The position numbers and the translations under genes were made by a program. Shown here in pieces: positions 49,943 to 58,711 of a DNA stretch of 64,000 nucleotides (position 1 is its first letter; each line of letters starts with the position of its first letter). The DNA comes from Novosphingobium sediminicola (GTDB taxonomy: Bacteria > Pseudomonadota > Alphaproteobacteria > Sphingomonadales > Sphingomonadaceae): NCBI RefSeq assembly GCF_014196525.1, contig NZ_JACIDX010000013.1:114570-178569 (forward strand), given 5' to 3'. Under the pieces are notes generated by a model, which made no database searches, was not told where the DNA came from, and saw only the letters and a list, made by a program, of their open reading frames with translations.

Positions 49943-50830
49943 ATGTTCGAACTCAGCCAGCTTCGCTGCTTCGTCGCGGCGGCCGAAGAACTCCACTTCG
50001 GCCGCGCGGCGATGCGGCTCAACATGACGCAGTCCCCGCTCAGCCGTCAGATCCAGTTGCTTGAACGCATTCTGGATGTGACGCTGCTCGAACGCACCAG
50101 CCGCACGGTGTCGCTGACGCCTGCGGGGCGGGTGTTTCTGATCGAGGCGCGGCGCATCGTCCGGCTGGCGGAAAGCGCGTCTCTGTCGGCGCGGCGCGTG
50201 GCCAAGGGCGATGCGGGCAAGGTGGCCATCGGCTTTACCGCCGTGTCGGGCTATACGCTGGTGCCGCAAATCGTGGCGCAGGCGCGCGCCAGCCTGCCCA
50301 ATATCGAGCTGGACCTGCGCGAAATGGTCAGCACCGAGCAGACCGATGCGCTGCTCACGGGCCTGATCGACATCGGCTTTGTGCGCCCCCCCGTGGTGCG
50401 CTCCGAATTTGAAACGCTCACCATCCTGCACGAACCATTGCTGGTCGCGCTGCCTTCAGGCGATCCGCGACAGGGCCTGTCGACGCTGACCCCCGCCGAT
50501 CTCGATGGCCAGCCGCTGATCATGTACGCCCGCCAAGGCGCGGGCTATTTCCACGACATGCTGGTGCGCCTGTTTGACGAGGCGCAGGTGGCCCCCAATT
50601 TCGTTCAGCACGTGACGCAGATCCATTCGATGCTGGGCCTTGTGCGCGCTGGCCTTGCCGCCGCCGTGGTGCCGCAATCGGCGCTGGGCCTGCATCCGGA
50701 CGATGTGCAGTTCCGTCAGATGGTCACCCAGCCCGAATTTCCGGTCGAGCTGATCATGGCCTGGCGGCGGGATAATGCCAATCCCGCCCTCGACCCGATG
50801 CGCCGCCTGTGCGCCGAGGCGATCGGTTAG
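49943..50830 (+). CDS. LysR-family transcriptional regulator of the sugar-acid locus
   Basis: A 295-residue LysR-type regulator. Helix-turn-helix at residues 15-40 (FVAAAEELHFGRAAMRLNMTQSPLSRQIQLLE); the effector domain follows (DAGKVAIGFTAVSGYTLVPQIV). ATG 49943 matches the MFELSQLRCFV-type start. It is 19 bases after kdgD and probably controls this locus; sugar-acid LysR proteins usually respond to the pathway intermediate, but that is inference. Its stop overlaps the end of the convergent gene. Confidence 0.9.
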   Translation: MFELSQLRCFVAAAEELHFGRAAMRLNMTQSPLSRQIQLLERILDVTLLERTSRTVSLTPAGRVFLIEARRIVRLAESASLSARRVAKGDAGKVAIGFTAVSGYTLVPQIVAQARASLPNIELDLREMVSTEQTDALLTGLIDIGFVRPPVVRSEFETLTILHEPLLVALPSGDPRQGLSTLTPADLDGQPLIMYARQGAGYFHDMLVRLFDEAQVAPNFVQHVTQIHSMLGLVRAGLAAAVVPQSALGLHPDDVQFRQMVTQPEFPVELIMAWRRDNANPALDPMRRLCAEAIG

Positions 50831-52644
50831 GCCCAAGGGAAAGCAAGGCTGGGCCGATTGGCATAGCGCTTCATCGCCAGCACCAGCCGCGCCCCTGCGC
50901 CGGGCGCCAGATCCAGCGTGAAATGCCGCGCGCCCACAGGGTGCCCGCGCCCATCCAGTTCCACGCTCTCGACCCGGTGTTCGCCATAGGCCCCGCCCTG
51001 CACGATCACACGGCGCGGTTTATCGCCGGTGTTCACCAGAGTCACCTGCGTCTGCGTATCGCCCAGCGAATGCACCAGCGCCGCCACATCCATTGGCAAT
51101 CCCGCCCGCCGCCGCGCCGGATCGAAATAGCGCAAGCGGCAATGCAGCGTGACCCCGCCCTGCGGCGGGCTGTCGGCATTCCAAGTGGGGCGCGCAATAT
51201 GCAGCCCGCCCGTGGTCAGTTGCACCAAGGCCTTGGCGCTGGCCGGGTTGAAATCCAGCGTCCAGTCGGCCAGCCGCGTGTCGGGCGTGGTATGATCCGC
51301 CCGCCTCGCCGCATCCCGCTTGGCCAGATGCGCCAGATCGGCCTCCAAAGCCGTTTCGGGATAGGCCGGGTTCGCGCCCTCAAGGAAGCTGATCCACGGA
51401 TCGCTGCCCGCCGCCGCGCGGTCCTCGGGCGCTTGCGTGGCATACCAGATTTCGAACGCGCCCTGACGATACGGCCCGCCCTTCCAACCATGCCAGCCAT
51501 CCGGGCCGAACAGGGTGGGCGTCTGCAGCTTGCCATCGACCATGCGGGCCTGCGCATTGATCAACGCATTCTGACGCCGCCAGACATAGAGATATTCTCG
51601 ATCCCCCGTCAGCAAAAGCGCGTTGAAGAAAGCGGTGATCGCGCGGGGCACACGGTTGCGCCCTTCGCGCACCCCCGTTTGCGGCACGCGGGGCGCGAAA
51701 TTCCAGCCATAGGTGCCGCCCCACCAATCCGCCGCCGCCTTGCCGTCATGGCCGACCTTGCTGGGAAAGATGCCGCCATTGGCCCGCGCGCGATCCATCC
51801 ACGCATCGGTATAATCCAGCACCCAGCGGCGGAACCTCTCTCCCGCGCCCAGAGCATAGGCATTGAGGCCCAAGGTGGTCGAGTGCAGGTTGAGCGGCGT
51901 ATCGCAGGCCACATCATCATATTCATCATAATGGCGCAGGAACTGCTCATAGCTGTCCTCGCCATGCTCCAGATGAAACCTGCTGGCGTCAAACGGATCC
52001 CCCGCCCAGTCCAAGGGCGTGGCCTTGCGCAGCATGGGCCCCCGGCTGCCGTTCAGGATCGAGCGGATGACGCGGTGTTGCGGGTCATAATTGCCGACGC
52101 TTTTATCCGCGCCCGTATAGAAATCGGCATAGCGCCGCGTGCGCATCAGCAAACGCGGATCGCGCGGCGCCGACAGGCCCATCACGTTGAAGGTGGAAAG
52201 CCCCTCGGAATTATGCTGCCAGTCCATCTGGACCGGAAATTCGCGGTAATACATGCCCTGTCGCGCAATCGGCACATCGCGGGTCTGGATGCCGGTATAT
52301 TGCCGCAAATGCCCTTCCCAGAACTTCTGCGCCATGATCAGCAGGCTGTCATCCGCGCCCAGCGCATGCAGCAGCACCCAGTCATTGGTCGCCTCGGCCG
52401 CATCGTCCGGCCCGTCATTGGCGCCCCAGCGTTCAAAGCATTTCAGGTGATCCTGCGCATCGACATAGGTGGCGTAATAGTCCTTGCAGGCCTGCGTATG
52501 GGCGGACAGCAACTGCCGCTGCAATTGCGCCCAGCGCGGGGCCTGCATCGGGCTGGTGATCCGCAGCGGGGCGGTGGCGGCCATGGCAGGGCTGGCAGCC
52601 AGCGCGGCAGCCCCGGTCAAAAGCTGACGACGATCCACCTTCAT
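50827..52644 (-). CDS. Tat-exported protein of unknown function in the sugar-acid locus
   Basis: A 605-residue protein that I do not recognise. The N-terminus is a twin-arginine signal (MKVDRRQLLTGAAALAASPAMA), so it is probably periplasmic. The middle has WGGTYGWNF, DWVLLHALG and many aromatic-rich helices that would fit an alpha/alpha-barrel, as in glycoside hydrolases and polysaccharide lyases; the last 120 residues look like a beta-sandwich. Start ATG 52644 overlaps the MFS gene stop by ATGA, so the two are cotranslated. Given its partners, it may act on a uronate-containing glycan. That is inference only. Confidence 0.65.
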   Translation of the reverse strand: MKVDRRQLLTGAAALAASPAMAATAPLRITSPMQAPRWAQLQRQLLSAHTQACKDYYATYVDAQDHLKCFERWGANDGPDDAAEATNDWVLLHALGADDSLLIMAQKFWEGHLRQYTGIQTRDVPIARQGMYYREFPVQMDWQHNSEGLSTFNVMGLSAPRDPRLLMRTRRYADFYTGADKSVGNYDPQHRVIRSILNGSRGPMLRKATPLDWAGDPFDASRFHLEHGEDSYEQFLRHYDEYDDVACDTPLNLHSTTLGLNAYALGAGERFRRWVLDYTDAWMDRARANGGIFPSKVGHDGKAAADWWGGTYGWNFAPRVPQTGVREGRNRVPRAITAFFNALLLTGDREYLYVWRRQNALINAQARMVDGKLQTPTLFGPDGWHGWKGGPYRQGAFEIWYATQAPEDRAAAGSDPWISFLEGANPAYPETALEADLAHLAKRDAARRADHTTPDTRLADWTLDFNPASAKALVQLTTGGLHIARPTWNADSPPQGGVTLHCRLRYFDPARRRAGLPMDVAALVHSLGDTQTQVTLVNTGDKPRRVIVQGGAYGEHRVESVELDGRGHPVGARHFTLDLAPGAGARLVLAMKRYANRPSLAFPWA

Positions 52645-53957
52645 GCCGCAATCTCCAGACGCCGGATCGGCCCGACGATCACCGTAAAGGCCACAATGGT
52701 CAGCACGCAATGCGCCGCCACAAACAGCAGCGCCAGATCGAAAGACCCCGTTGCGCCAACGATATAGCCCACCACAATCGGCGTCACGATGCCCGCCGCA
52801 TTGCCGAACATATTGAACACCCCGCTCGACAGACCCGCCAGCCGCCGGGGCGCAACGTCCGCCATCACCGCCCAGCCGAGCGAGGCCACGCCCTTGCCGA
52901 AAAAGGCCAGCGCCATCACCGCGATCACGGCGGCCTGATTATCCAGCCAGACGCAGCCGAGGATCGAGGAGGCCAGCACCATGCCCAGCACCAAAGGCAA
53001 TTTGCGCGCCCGGTCCAAACTGCCGCTGCGTTTCAGGATGCGATCCGAGATCACGCCCCCCACCAATCCTCCGCCAAAGCCGCAGATCGCGGGCAGCGCG
53101 GCGGCAAAACCGGCCTGCGTGATCGAGAGGCCGCGCTCCTTGACCAGATAGATCGGAAACCATGTGACGAAGAAATAGGTCAGCACATTGATGCTGTATT
53201 GGCCGATATAGATGCCCAGCATCATGCGATTGGCCAGCAAAGGCTTGATATTGGCCCAGTTGAAAGCCAGCGATTGCCCACTGCTGCTCTCCAGCGCGAT
53301 CTGGCCGCCGCCCTCGCGGATCAGGTCCAGCTCGGCGGCGTTGACGCCCGGATGCCGGTCGGGCCCATGGATCATCTTGGCAAAGATCAGCGCGGCAATG
53401 ACGCCCACCACGCCCATCATCCAGAACACCGAGCGCCAGCCATGCGCATGCACCATCCAGCCCATGATCGGCGCAAAGGCCACCAGCGCGAAATATTGCG
53501 CGCTGTTGAAAATGGCCGAGGCGGTGCCGCGCTCGGCGCCGGGAAACCATGCCGCCACCAATCGCGCATTGCCGGGAAAAGACGGCGCCTCGGCCAGACC
53601 GACCAGAAAGCGCAAGCAGAAAAGCGCGGCGACCGCGGAAACGCCCGGCACAATGCCGACCAAAGCCTGCGCGGCGGTCAACACCGACCAGATAGCGATG
53701 GCGATGGTGTAAATCCGCTTGGTTCCGAAACGATCCAGCAATGCGCCGCCCGGAATCTGCGCCAGCGCATAGGCCCATGCAAAGGCCGAAAGGACGTATC
53801 CAGTTGCTACCGGTGTCAGCGATAATTCCTTGGCCGCCGCGCTCCCCGCGATGGAAAAAGTGGCCCGATCCGCATAGTTAAGCGTGGTCACAAGGAAGAT
53901 CAGCGCGATGATTTTATAGCGCGTTCTTGTGGGAATCTGGGCGCCCGGGCCATGCAT
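52641..53957 (-). CDS. MFS anion:cation symporter (aldarate/hexuronate transporter type)
   Basis: A 438-residue major facilitator with about 12 membrane segments, of the anion:cation symporter (ACS) family that includes GudP, GarP and ExuT. Features are YKIIALIFLVTTLNYADRATFSIAG, the loop 2-3 motif GGALLDRFGTKRIY and the WFPGAERGTASAIFNSAQYFA region typical of that group. ATG 53957 has GGAGAG upstream; other in-frame starts further up give a longer, unusual N-terminus. It heads the pair with the Tat-exported protein and is divergent from the TonB receptor. Confidence 0.88.
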   Translation of the reverse strand: MHGPGAQIPTRTRYKIIALIFLVTTLNYADRATFSIAGSAAAKELSLTPVATGYVLSAFAWAYALAQIPGGALLDRFGTKRIYTIAIAIWSVLTAAQALVGIVPGVSAVAALFCLRFLVGLAEAPSFPGNARLVAAWFPGAERGTASAIFNSAQYFALVAFAPIMGWMVHAHGWRSVFWMMGVVGVIAALIFAKMIHGPDRHPGVNAAELDLIREGGGQIALESSSGQSLAFNWANIKPLLANRMMLGIYIGQYSINVLTYFFVTWFPIYLVKERGLSITQAGFAAALPAICGFGGGLVGGVISDRILKRSGSLDRARKLPLVLGMVLASSILGCVWLDNQAAVIAVMALAFFGKGVASLGWAVMADVAPRRLAGLSSGVFNMFGNAAGIVTPIVVGYIVGATGSFDLALLFVAAHCVLTIVAFTVIVGPIRRLEIAA

Positions 53958-54208
53958 CTTTTCTCTCCGGATGGTCATTTTTGACCCCATTCCGATAGGC
54001 GTAACGGGCAAAACCGTCCAAGGCAAATCACGCGATGATCCAGCCAAATTTCGGCATGATAGGAATTAAATATAACGATTGCAGGCCCATCAGTGCGGAT
54101 TCTGCAATGATTGATGCCGGAATCAGGTTGGCGTTTTTGCACAAGCTCGGTCTATCCCACGCTCAATCCGGCAATCCTGACCGGTATGGGATTTTGAGGG
54201 GATTACTG

Positions 54209-56977
54209 ATGGCCCATTCCATCCGCCGCGGCGCGAAGGCCGCCCTGCTTGTCACCAGCGCAATCATCGCCGCGCCCGCCGCCATGGCGCAGGAAGCACC
54301 TGCCTCCATCGCTAAAGAACCGGCTGCCGCTGAAATTGTTGTCACCGGTTTCCGCGCCAGCCTCAACAGCGCGCTGGGCGTGAAAAAGGCCACCGCCGCC
54401 GCCGTCGATGTCATCAAGGCCGAGGATATTGCCGAATTTCCGGATCTCAATCTGGCCGAATCGCTGCAACGCATTCCGGGCGTGGCCATCAACCGCGTGA
54501 ACGGCGAAGGCCGCAACGTTTCGGTGCGCGGCCTTGGCGCCGATTACACCCGCGTGCGCATCAACGGCATGGAGGCCATCGGCACCACCGGCGGCACCGA
54601 CAATTCGGGCGGCGTCAACCGCGGTCGCGGCTTTGACTTCAACATCTTCTCCTCCGACCTCTTCAACAGCCTCGCGGTGCGCAAGAGCGCCAGCGCGGAT
54701 GTGGAAGAAGGCTCGCTGGGCGCCACGGTCGATATGCAGACCGCCCGCCCGTTTGACTTCAAAAAGCCCACCGCCACTTTCTCGGCGCAGGGCAGCTATA
54801 ATGACCTTGCCCGCAAGACCACGCCGCGCCTCTCGGCTCTGGTCACCAAGAGCAATGACGATCAGACCTTCGGCGTGCTGATGTCCTTCTCCTATGAAGC
54901 GCGCCGGTTGAAGGAAGAAGGCGCAAACATCACGCGCTGGACCTATGGCGGTTTCAACGGTGGCTTCAACGCGGCCTCGACCGTGCCGGGCTACACGATT
55001 GGCCAGATCAACAGCGCCAATATGTATCACCCGCGCATTCCCGGTCTGGTCAGCTATGACATCAACCAGAAGCGCCTTGGCGCCTCGGCCTCGATCCAGT
55101 GGCGCCCCGGCGACCGCACGCTGCTGACGCTCGACGGGCTGTTCTCCTATCTCGACGGTACCCGCGCCGAAAGCCAGTTTCAGGCGATCAGCTTCAGCCG
55201 CTCGGGCACCGGCAAGCCCCAGACGATCATCCGCAACGGCACCGTCGATGGCAATGGCAACCTGATTTCGGGCACGTTCGACAATGTCGATCTGCGCACG
55301 CAGGCCCGCTATGACGTGCTGCGCACGACGTTCTACAATCTGACCGCCAATCTGGAACATTCCTTCTCCGACCGGCTGAAGTTCACCGGCCTTGTCGGCT
55401 ATTCCAAATCGGCCTTCACCAATCCGATCCAGACCACGGTGACGCTGGACGCGGCGAATACGGGCAATTTCTTCTACGATTTCTCGACCCGCTTCCCCAC
55501 CATCCGCCCCGGCGTCGACATCACCAATCCGGCCAATTTCTCCTTCACCAGCGGCACCTCCGAAGTCCGCATCCGCCCGCAGACGGTGGACAATGCTTTC
55601 GGCACCGCCAAGGGCGCGCTGGAGTGGAAAGCCAATGATATCCTGAAGATCAAGGCGGGTCTGGACTGGCGCCGCTTCACCTATGGCTCGACCGAGCAGC
55701 GCCGCCTTTCGGGCGAAACCGTGGTCAATTCGCTCAACGCCTCGCAGATCGCGGCGGCCACCACGGTGTTCAGCGGCTTTGGCCGTGGCCTTGCGGTTCC
55801 GGCGGGCACGCCCACGGCGTGGGTGGTTCCCGATCTCAACGCCTTTGCCAATCTCTATGGCATCTACACCAACCCGACCTATGCGGTTGGCGGCATTGAA
55901 AATGCGACCGCACGCGGATCTTTCATCACTGTGCGCGAGGATGACACCGGTGTCTGGGGCATGGGCGAATTCAACCTTGGCGACCGCGACATTCCGCTGC
56001 GCGGCGACATCGGCCTGCGCTATGTGAACACAAAACAGTTCTCGACCGGCTATGCCAGCCAGGGCGCGACCATCAATCTGGTGACGGCCAACCGTTCGTA
56101 CAGCCGCCTGCTGCCCTCGGCCAATGTGGTCTATGACATCAACCGGCAATTGCTGGTCCGCTTTGGCGCGGCCAAGACGCTGGCGCGCGCCGGGATCGCC
56201 TCGCTGACGCCGGGCGGCAGCCTGTCGGTTTCGGGCGGCAGCCGCACGTTCAGCGCGGGCAACCCGGATCTGCGCCCCACCGAATCGACCAATCTGGACC
56301 TGTCGGTCGAATATTACCCCGCGCGCGGGGCGATCTATTCAGTCGCCTATTTCCAGAAGAACATCTCCAGCTTTGCCCAAACGCTTAGCACCGCCGTGCC
56401 CTTCTCGTCGCTGGGCCTGCCCGCATCGCTGCTGACCGGTACCACCGCCAGCGCCAGCGATGTGTTCATCGCCAGCACCCCGGTCAATTCGAGCGGCGGC
56501 ATGCTGCGCGGCTTTGAAGTGAACATGCAGCAGCCCTTCAGCTTCCTGCGCGGGATCGGCAAGAATTTCGGCGTTCTGGGCAACTTCACCTATGTTTCCT
56601 CGAACATCCAATATCTGACCAGCGCCGATGGCAGCACCTCGGTCACCGCGCCTTTGGTGAGCCTGTCGAAATATGCCGCCAATGGCACGCTTTATTATGA
56701 GGACAAGAAGTTCTCGGTGCGCGGCTCGATCGCCTATCGTTCCAAATATCTGACCGCCGTCCCCGGCACCGAAGGCCAGAGCTGGAACGGCACCAACCGC
56801 ACGATCAACGTCGATGCGCAGATCACCTATGCGCCCATCGAGCGGATCAAGTTCAGCCTTGAAATGATCAACCTGACCGACGCGCTCAACGATCAGTATG
56901 TCGATGCGACCAACCGCCTCAACGTGCTGACTCACAGCGGCCGCCAGTTCAACCTTGGGGCCAAGGTCACCTTCTAA
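54209..56977 (+). CDS. TonB-dependent outer-membrane receptor
   Basis: A 922-residue receptor with a signal peptide (MAHSIRRGAKAALLVTSAIIAAPAAMA), a TonB box-like region (AAAEIVVTGFRASLN), a plug domain (about 60-165; DLNLAESLQRIPGVAINRVNGEGRNVSVRGLGADYTRVRINGM) and a large barrel ending in a C-terminal aromatic residue (LGAKVTF). This group (TIGR01782-like) takes up oligosaccharides or other large substrates in sphingomonads. ATG 54209 has GAGGGG upstream. Downstream, after a hairpin, comes the 2,5-dioxopentanoate-type dehydrogenase gene, so it probably imports the substrate of this locus. Confidence 0.9.
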   Translation: MAHSIRRGAKAALLVTSAIIAAPAAMAQEAPASIAKEPAAAEIVVTGFRASLNSALGVKKATAAAVDVIKAEDIAEFPDLNLAESLQRIPGVAINRVNGEGRNVSVRGLGADYTRVRINGMEAIGTTGGTDNSGGVNRGRGFDFNIFSSDLFNSLAVRKSASADVEEGSLGATVDMQTARPFDFKKPTATFSAQGSYNDLARKTTPRLSALVTKSNDDQTFGVLMSFSYEARRLKEEGANITRWTYGGFNGGFNAASTVPGYTIGQINSANMYHPRIPGLVSYDINQKRLGASASIQWRPGDRTLLTLDGLFSYLDGTRAESQFQAISFSRSGTGKPQTIIRNGTVDGNGNLISGTFDNVDLRTQARYDVLRTTFYNLTANLEHSFSDRLKFTGLVGYSKSAFTNPIQTTVTLDAANTGNFFYDFSTRFPTIRPGVDITNPANFSFTSGTSEVRIRPQTVDNAFGTAKGALEWKANDILKIKAGLDWRRFTYGSTEQRRLSGETVVNSLNASQIAAATTVFSGFGRGLAVPAGTPTAWVVPDLNAFANLYGIYTNPTYAVGGIENATARGSFITVREDDTGVWGMGEFNLGDRDIPLRGDIGLRYVNTKQFSTGYASQGATINLVTANRSYSRLLPSANVVYDINRQLLVRFGAAKTLARAGIASLTPGGSLSVSGGSRTFSAGNPDLRPTESTNLDLSVEYYPARGAIYSVAYFQKNISSFAQTLSTAVPFSSLGLPASLLTGTTASASDVFIASTPVNSSGGMLRGFEVNMQQPFSFLRGIGKNFGVLGNFTYVSSNIQYLTSADGSTSVTAPLVSLSKYAANGTLYYEDKKFSVRGSIAYRSKYLTAVPGTEGQSWNGTNRTINVDAQITYAPIERIKFSLEMINLTDALNDQYVDATNRLNVLTHSGRQFNLGAKVTF

Positions 56978-57000
56978 ACCGAAGACAGACCCCACCCCAT

Positions 57001-57046
57001 CCCCGCGTCCGGCACTCCCAACACTCCCGCCGGACGCGGGGATTTT
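57001..57046 (+). terminator. Strong hairpin between the TonB receptor and the dehydrogenase gene
   Basis: A 13-base stem (CCCCGCGTCCGGC / GCCGGACGCGGGG with a 15-base loop) is followed by only ATTTT. It lies 24 bases before the dehydrogenase start codon. It is either a partial terminator, which would lower downstream expression, or an RNA-stabilising 3' structure for the receptor message. Confidence 0.6.
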
Positions 57047-57069
57047 CATGCGCCAACAGGATGAGACAG

Positions 57070-58563
57070 ATGATCGACGGCAGACTATTGATCGCAGGCC
57101 AAGCGCTTCAGACCGAAACCCGATTTTCCGCCATCGATGCCGCCAGCGGCGAGCCATTCGGCGTGGATTTCAGCGTTTCCACGCCCGAGCATGTCGATGC
57201 CGCCTGCGCCGCCGCGCGCGATGCCGCGCCCGTTTTTGCCCGCGATGCGGCGGCCCGCGCCGATCTGCTCGAAGCCATCGGGGCGGAAATCCTCGCCCTT
57301 GGCGATGGTCTGATCGAAACGGCGATGCGCGAAACCGGCCTGCCCCGCGCGCGGCTGGAGGGCGAGCGGATGCGCACCGTCAACCAGTTGCGCCTGTTCG
57401 CCGCCGAATTGCACGGCTTTGGCTGGCAGGATGAAGTGTTCGAACCGGCCGACCTTGCCCGCGTACCGCCCCGCCCCTCGCTGCGGCGGATCAACCGGGC
57501 GGTGGGGCCGGTGGCCGTATTTGGCGCCTCGAACTTCCCGCTCGCCTTTTCCGTGGCCGGGGGCGACACGGCTGCGGCGCTGGCGGCGGGCTGCCCGGTC
57601 GTGGTCAAAGGCCATTCGGCGCATCCCGGCACCGGCGAATATGTCGCCCGCGCCGTGACCAAGGCCGTGGCCGACAGCGGCTTTCCGACGGGCGTGTTCT
57701 CTTTCCTGCCCGGCAACAATCGCGCGCTGGGCGCCGCGCTGGTCGGCCATCCGGCGATCAAGGCGGTGGGTTTCACCGGCAGCCGCGCAGGGGGCCTTGC
57801 CCTGATCGCACAGGCGCAGGCCCGGCCCGAACCTATCCCGGTCTATGCCGAAATGAGCAGCATCAACCCGGTCCTGCTGCTGCCCGCCGCGATGGCCGCG
57901 CGCGGGGGCGCGCTGGCGCGGGCCTATGCGGCCTCACTGGCGATGGGCGCGGGACAATTCTGCACCAATCCGGGCCTGTTGCTGGCGGTGGACGGGCCGG
58001 ACCTCGATGCGTTTCTGGCCACAGCCGCCGCCGCGCTCGATACCGCCGCGCCGCAGGTCATGCTCTCGCCCGGCATCTGCCGCGCCTATCACCACGGCGT
58101 ATCCGCGCTGGACGGGCGCGAGGGCGTGGCCACCATCCTGCGCCAGAACGCCCCCGAGGACCGCTGCGGCGCGGCGATCTTTGCCGTCGATGCCGCCCGC
58201 TTCATCGCCGATCCGGCCCTGCGCGAGGAGGTGTTCGGCGTTTCGGGCATGGTGGTGCGCTGCGCCTCGCCCGATGATTTCTCCGCCGTGCTGGCCTCGC
58301 TCGAAGGGCAATTGACCGCCAGTTTCCACGGCGACGAGGCCGACTGGCCGCTGGCGCAGGCGCTCTTGCCGATCATGGCCGACAAGGCGGGGCGCGTCAT
58401 CGCCAATGAATGGCCCACCGGCGTCGAAGTCTCGCGCGCGATGGTCCATGGCGGCCCCTTCCCCGCCACATCCGATACGCGCACCACCTCGGTCGGCACG
58501 CTGGCCATGGCGCGCTTTCTGCGCCCGGTCTGTTTCCAGAACATGCCCTTTGCCATTGACTGA
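57070..58563 (+). CDS. Aldehyde dehydrogenase, 2,5-dioxovalerate dehydrogenase type
   Basis: A 497-residue aldehyde dehydrogenase of the 2-oxoglutarate semialdehyde (2,5-dioxovalerate) group. The catalytic cysteine is Cys298 in GAGQFCTNPG and the base is Glu261 in AEMSSINP; the nucleotide-binding region has FTGSRAGG. The family member would take the product of KdgD (2,5-dioxopentanoate) to 2-oxoglutarate, normally with NADP+. ATG 57070 is preferred over 57061, which sits too close to its ribosome site. A strong terminator follows. Confidence 0.88.
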   Translation: MIDGRLLIAGQALQTETRFSAIDAASGEPFGVDFSVSTPEHVDAACAAARDAAPVFARDAAARADLLEAIGAEILALGDGLIETAMRETGLPRARLEGERMRTVNQLRLFAAELHGFGWQDEVFEPADLARVPPRPSLRRINRAVGPVAVFGASNFPLAFSVAGGDTAAALAAGCPVVVKGHSAHPGTGEYVARAVTKAVADSGFPTGVFSFLPGNNRALGAALVGHPAIKAVGFTGSRAGGLALIAQAQARPEPIPVYAEMSSINPVLLLPAAMAARGGALARAYAASLAMGAGQFCTNPGLLLAVDGPDLDAFLATAAAALDTAAPQVMLSPGICRAYHHGVSALDGREGVATILRQNAPEDRCGAAIFAVDAARFIADPALREEVFGVSGMVVRCASPDDFSAVLASLEGQLTASFHGDEADWPLAQALLPIMADKAGRVIANEWPTGVEVSRAMVHGGPFPATSDTRTTSVGTLAMARFLRPVCFQNMPFAID

Positions 58564-58573
58564 GATCCCTCAC

Positions 58574-58608
58574 GGCCCGCGCAAACGTGATGCGCGGGCC
58601 ATCTTTCA
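58574..58608 (+). terminator. Terminator after the aldehyde dehydrogenase gene
   Basis: Nine-base perfect stem GGCCCGCGC / GCGCGGGCC with a nine-base loop, followed by ATCTTTC, about 10 bases after the stop codon. The T tract is short, so termination may be incomplete. Confidence 0.65.
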
Positions 58609-58711
58609 ATGGCTTATCGCCATCCTTCCTGCGTAGATTCCACCAACACCCCCTTGGCCATGAGGAAACCTTCGGCGCCGTATAATCGGAGCGAGGAAGG
58701 AAGTGCAATCG

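Noticed and set aside
54203..56149. A 648-codon minus-strand frame opposite the TonB receptor
   Set aside because: It is the antisense shadow of the receptor; no ribosome site and no known domain.
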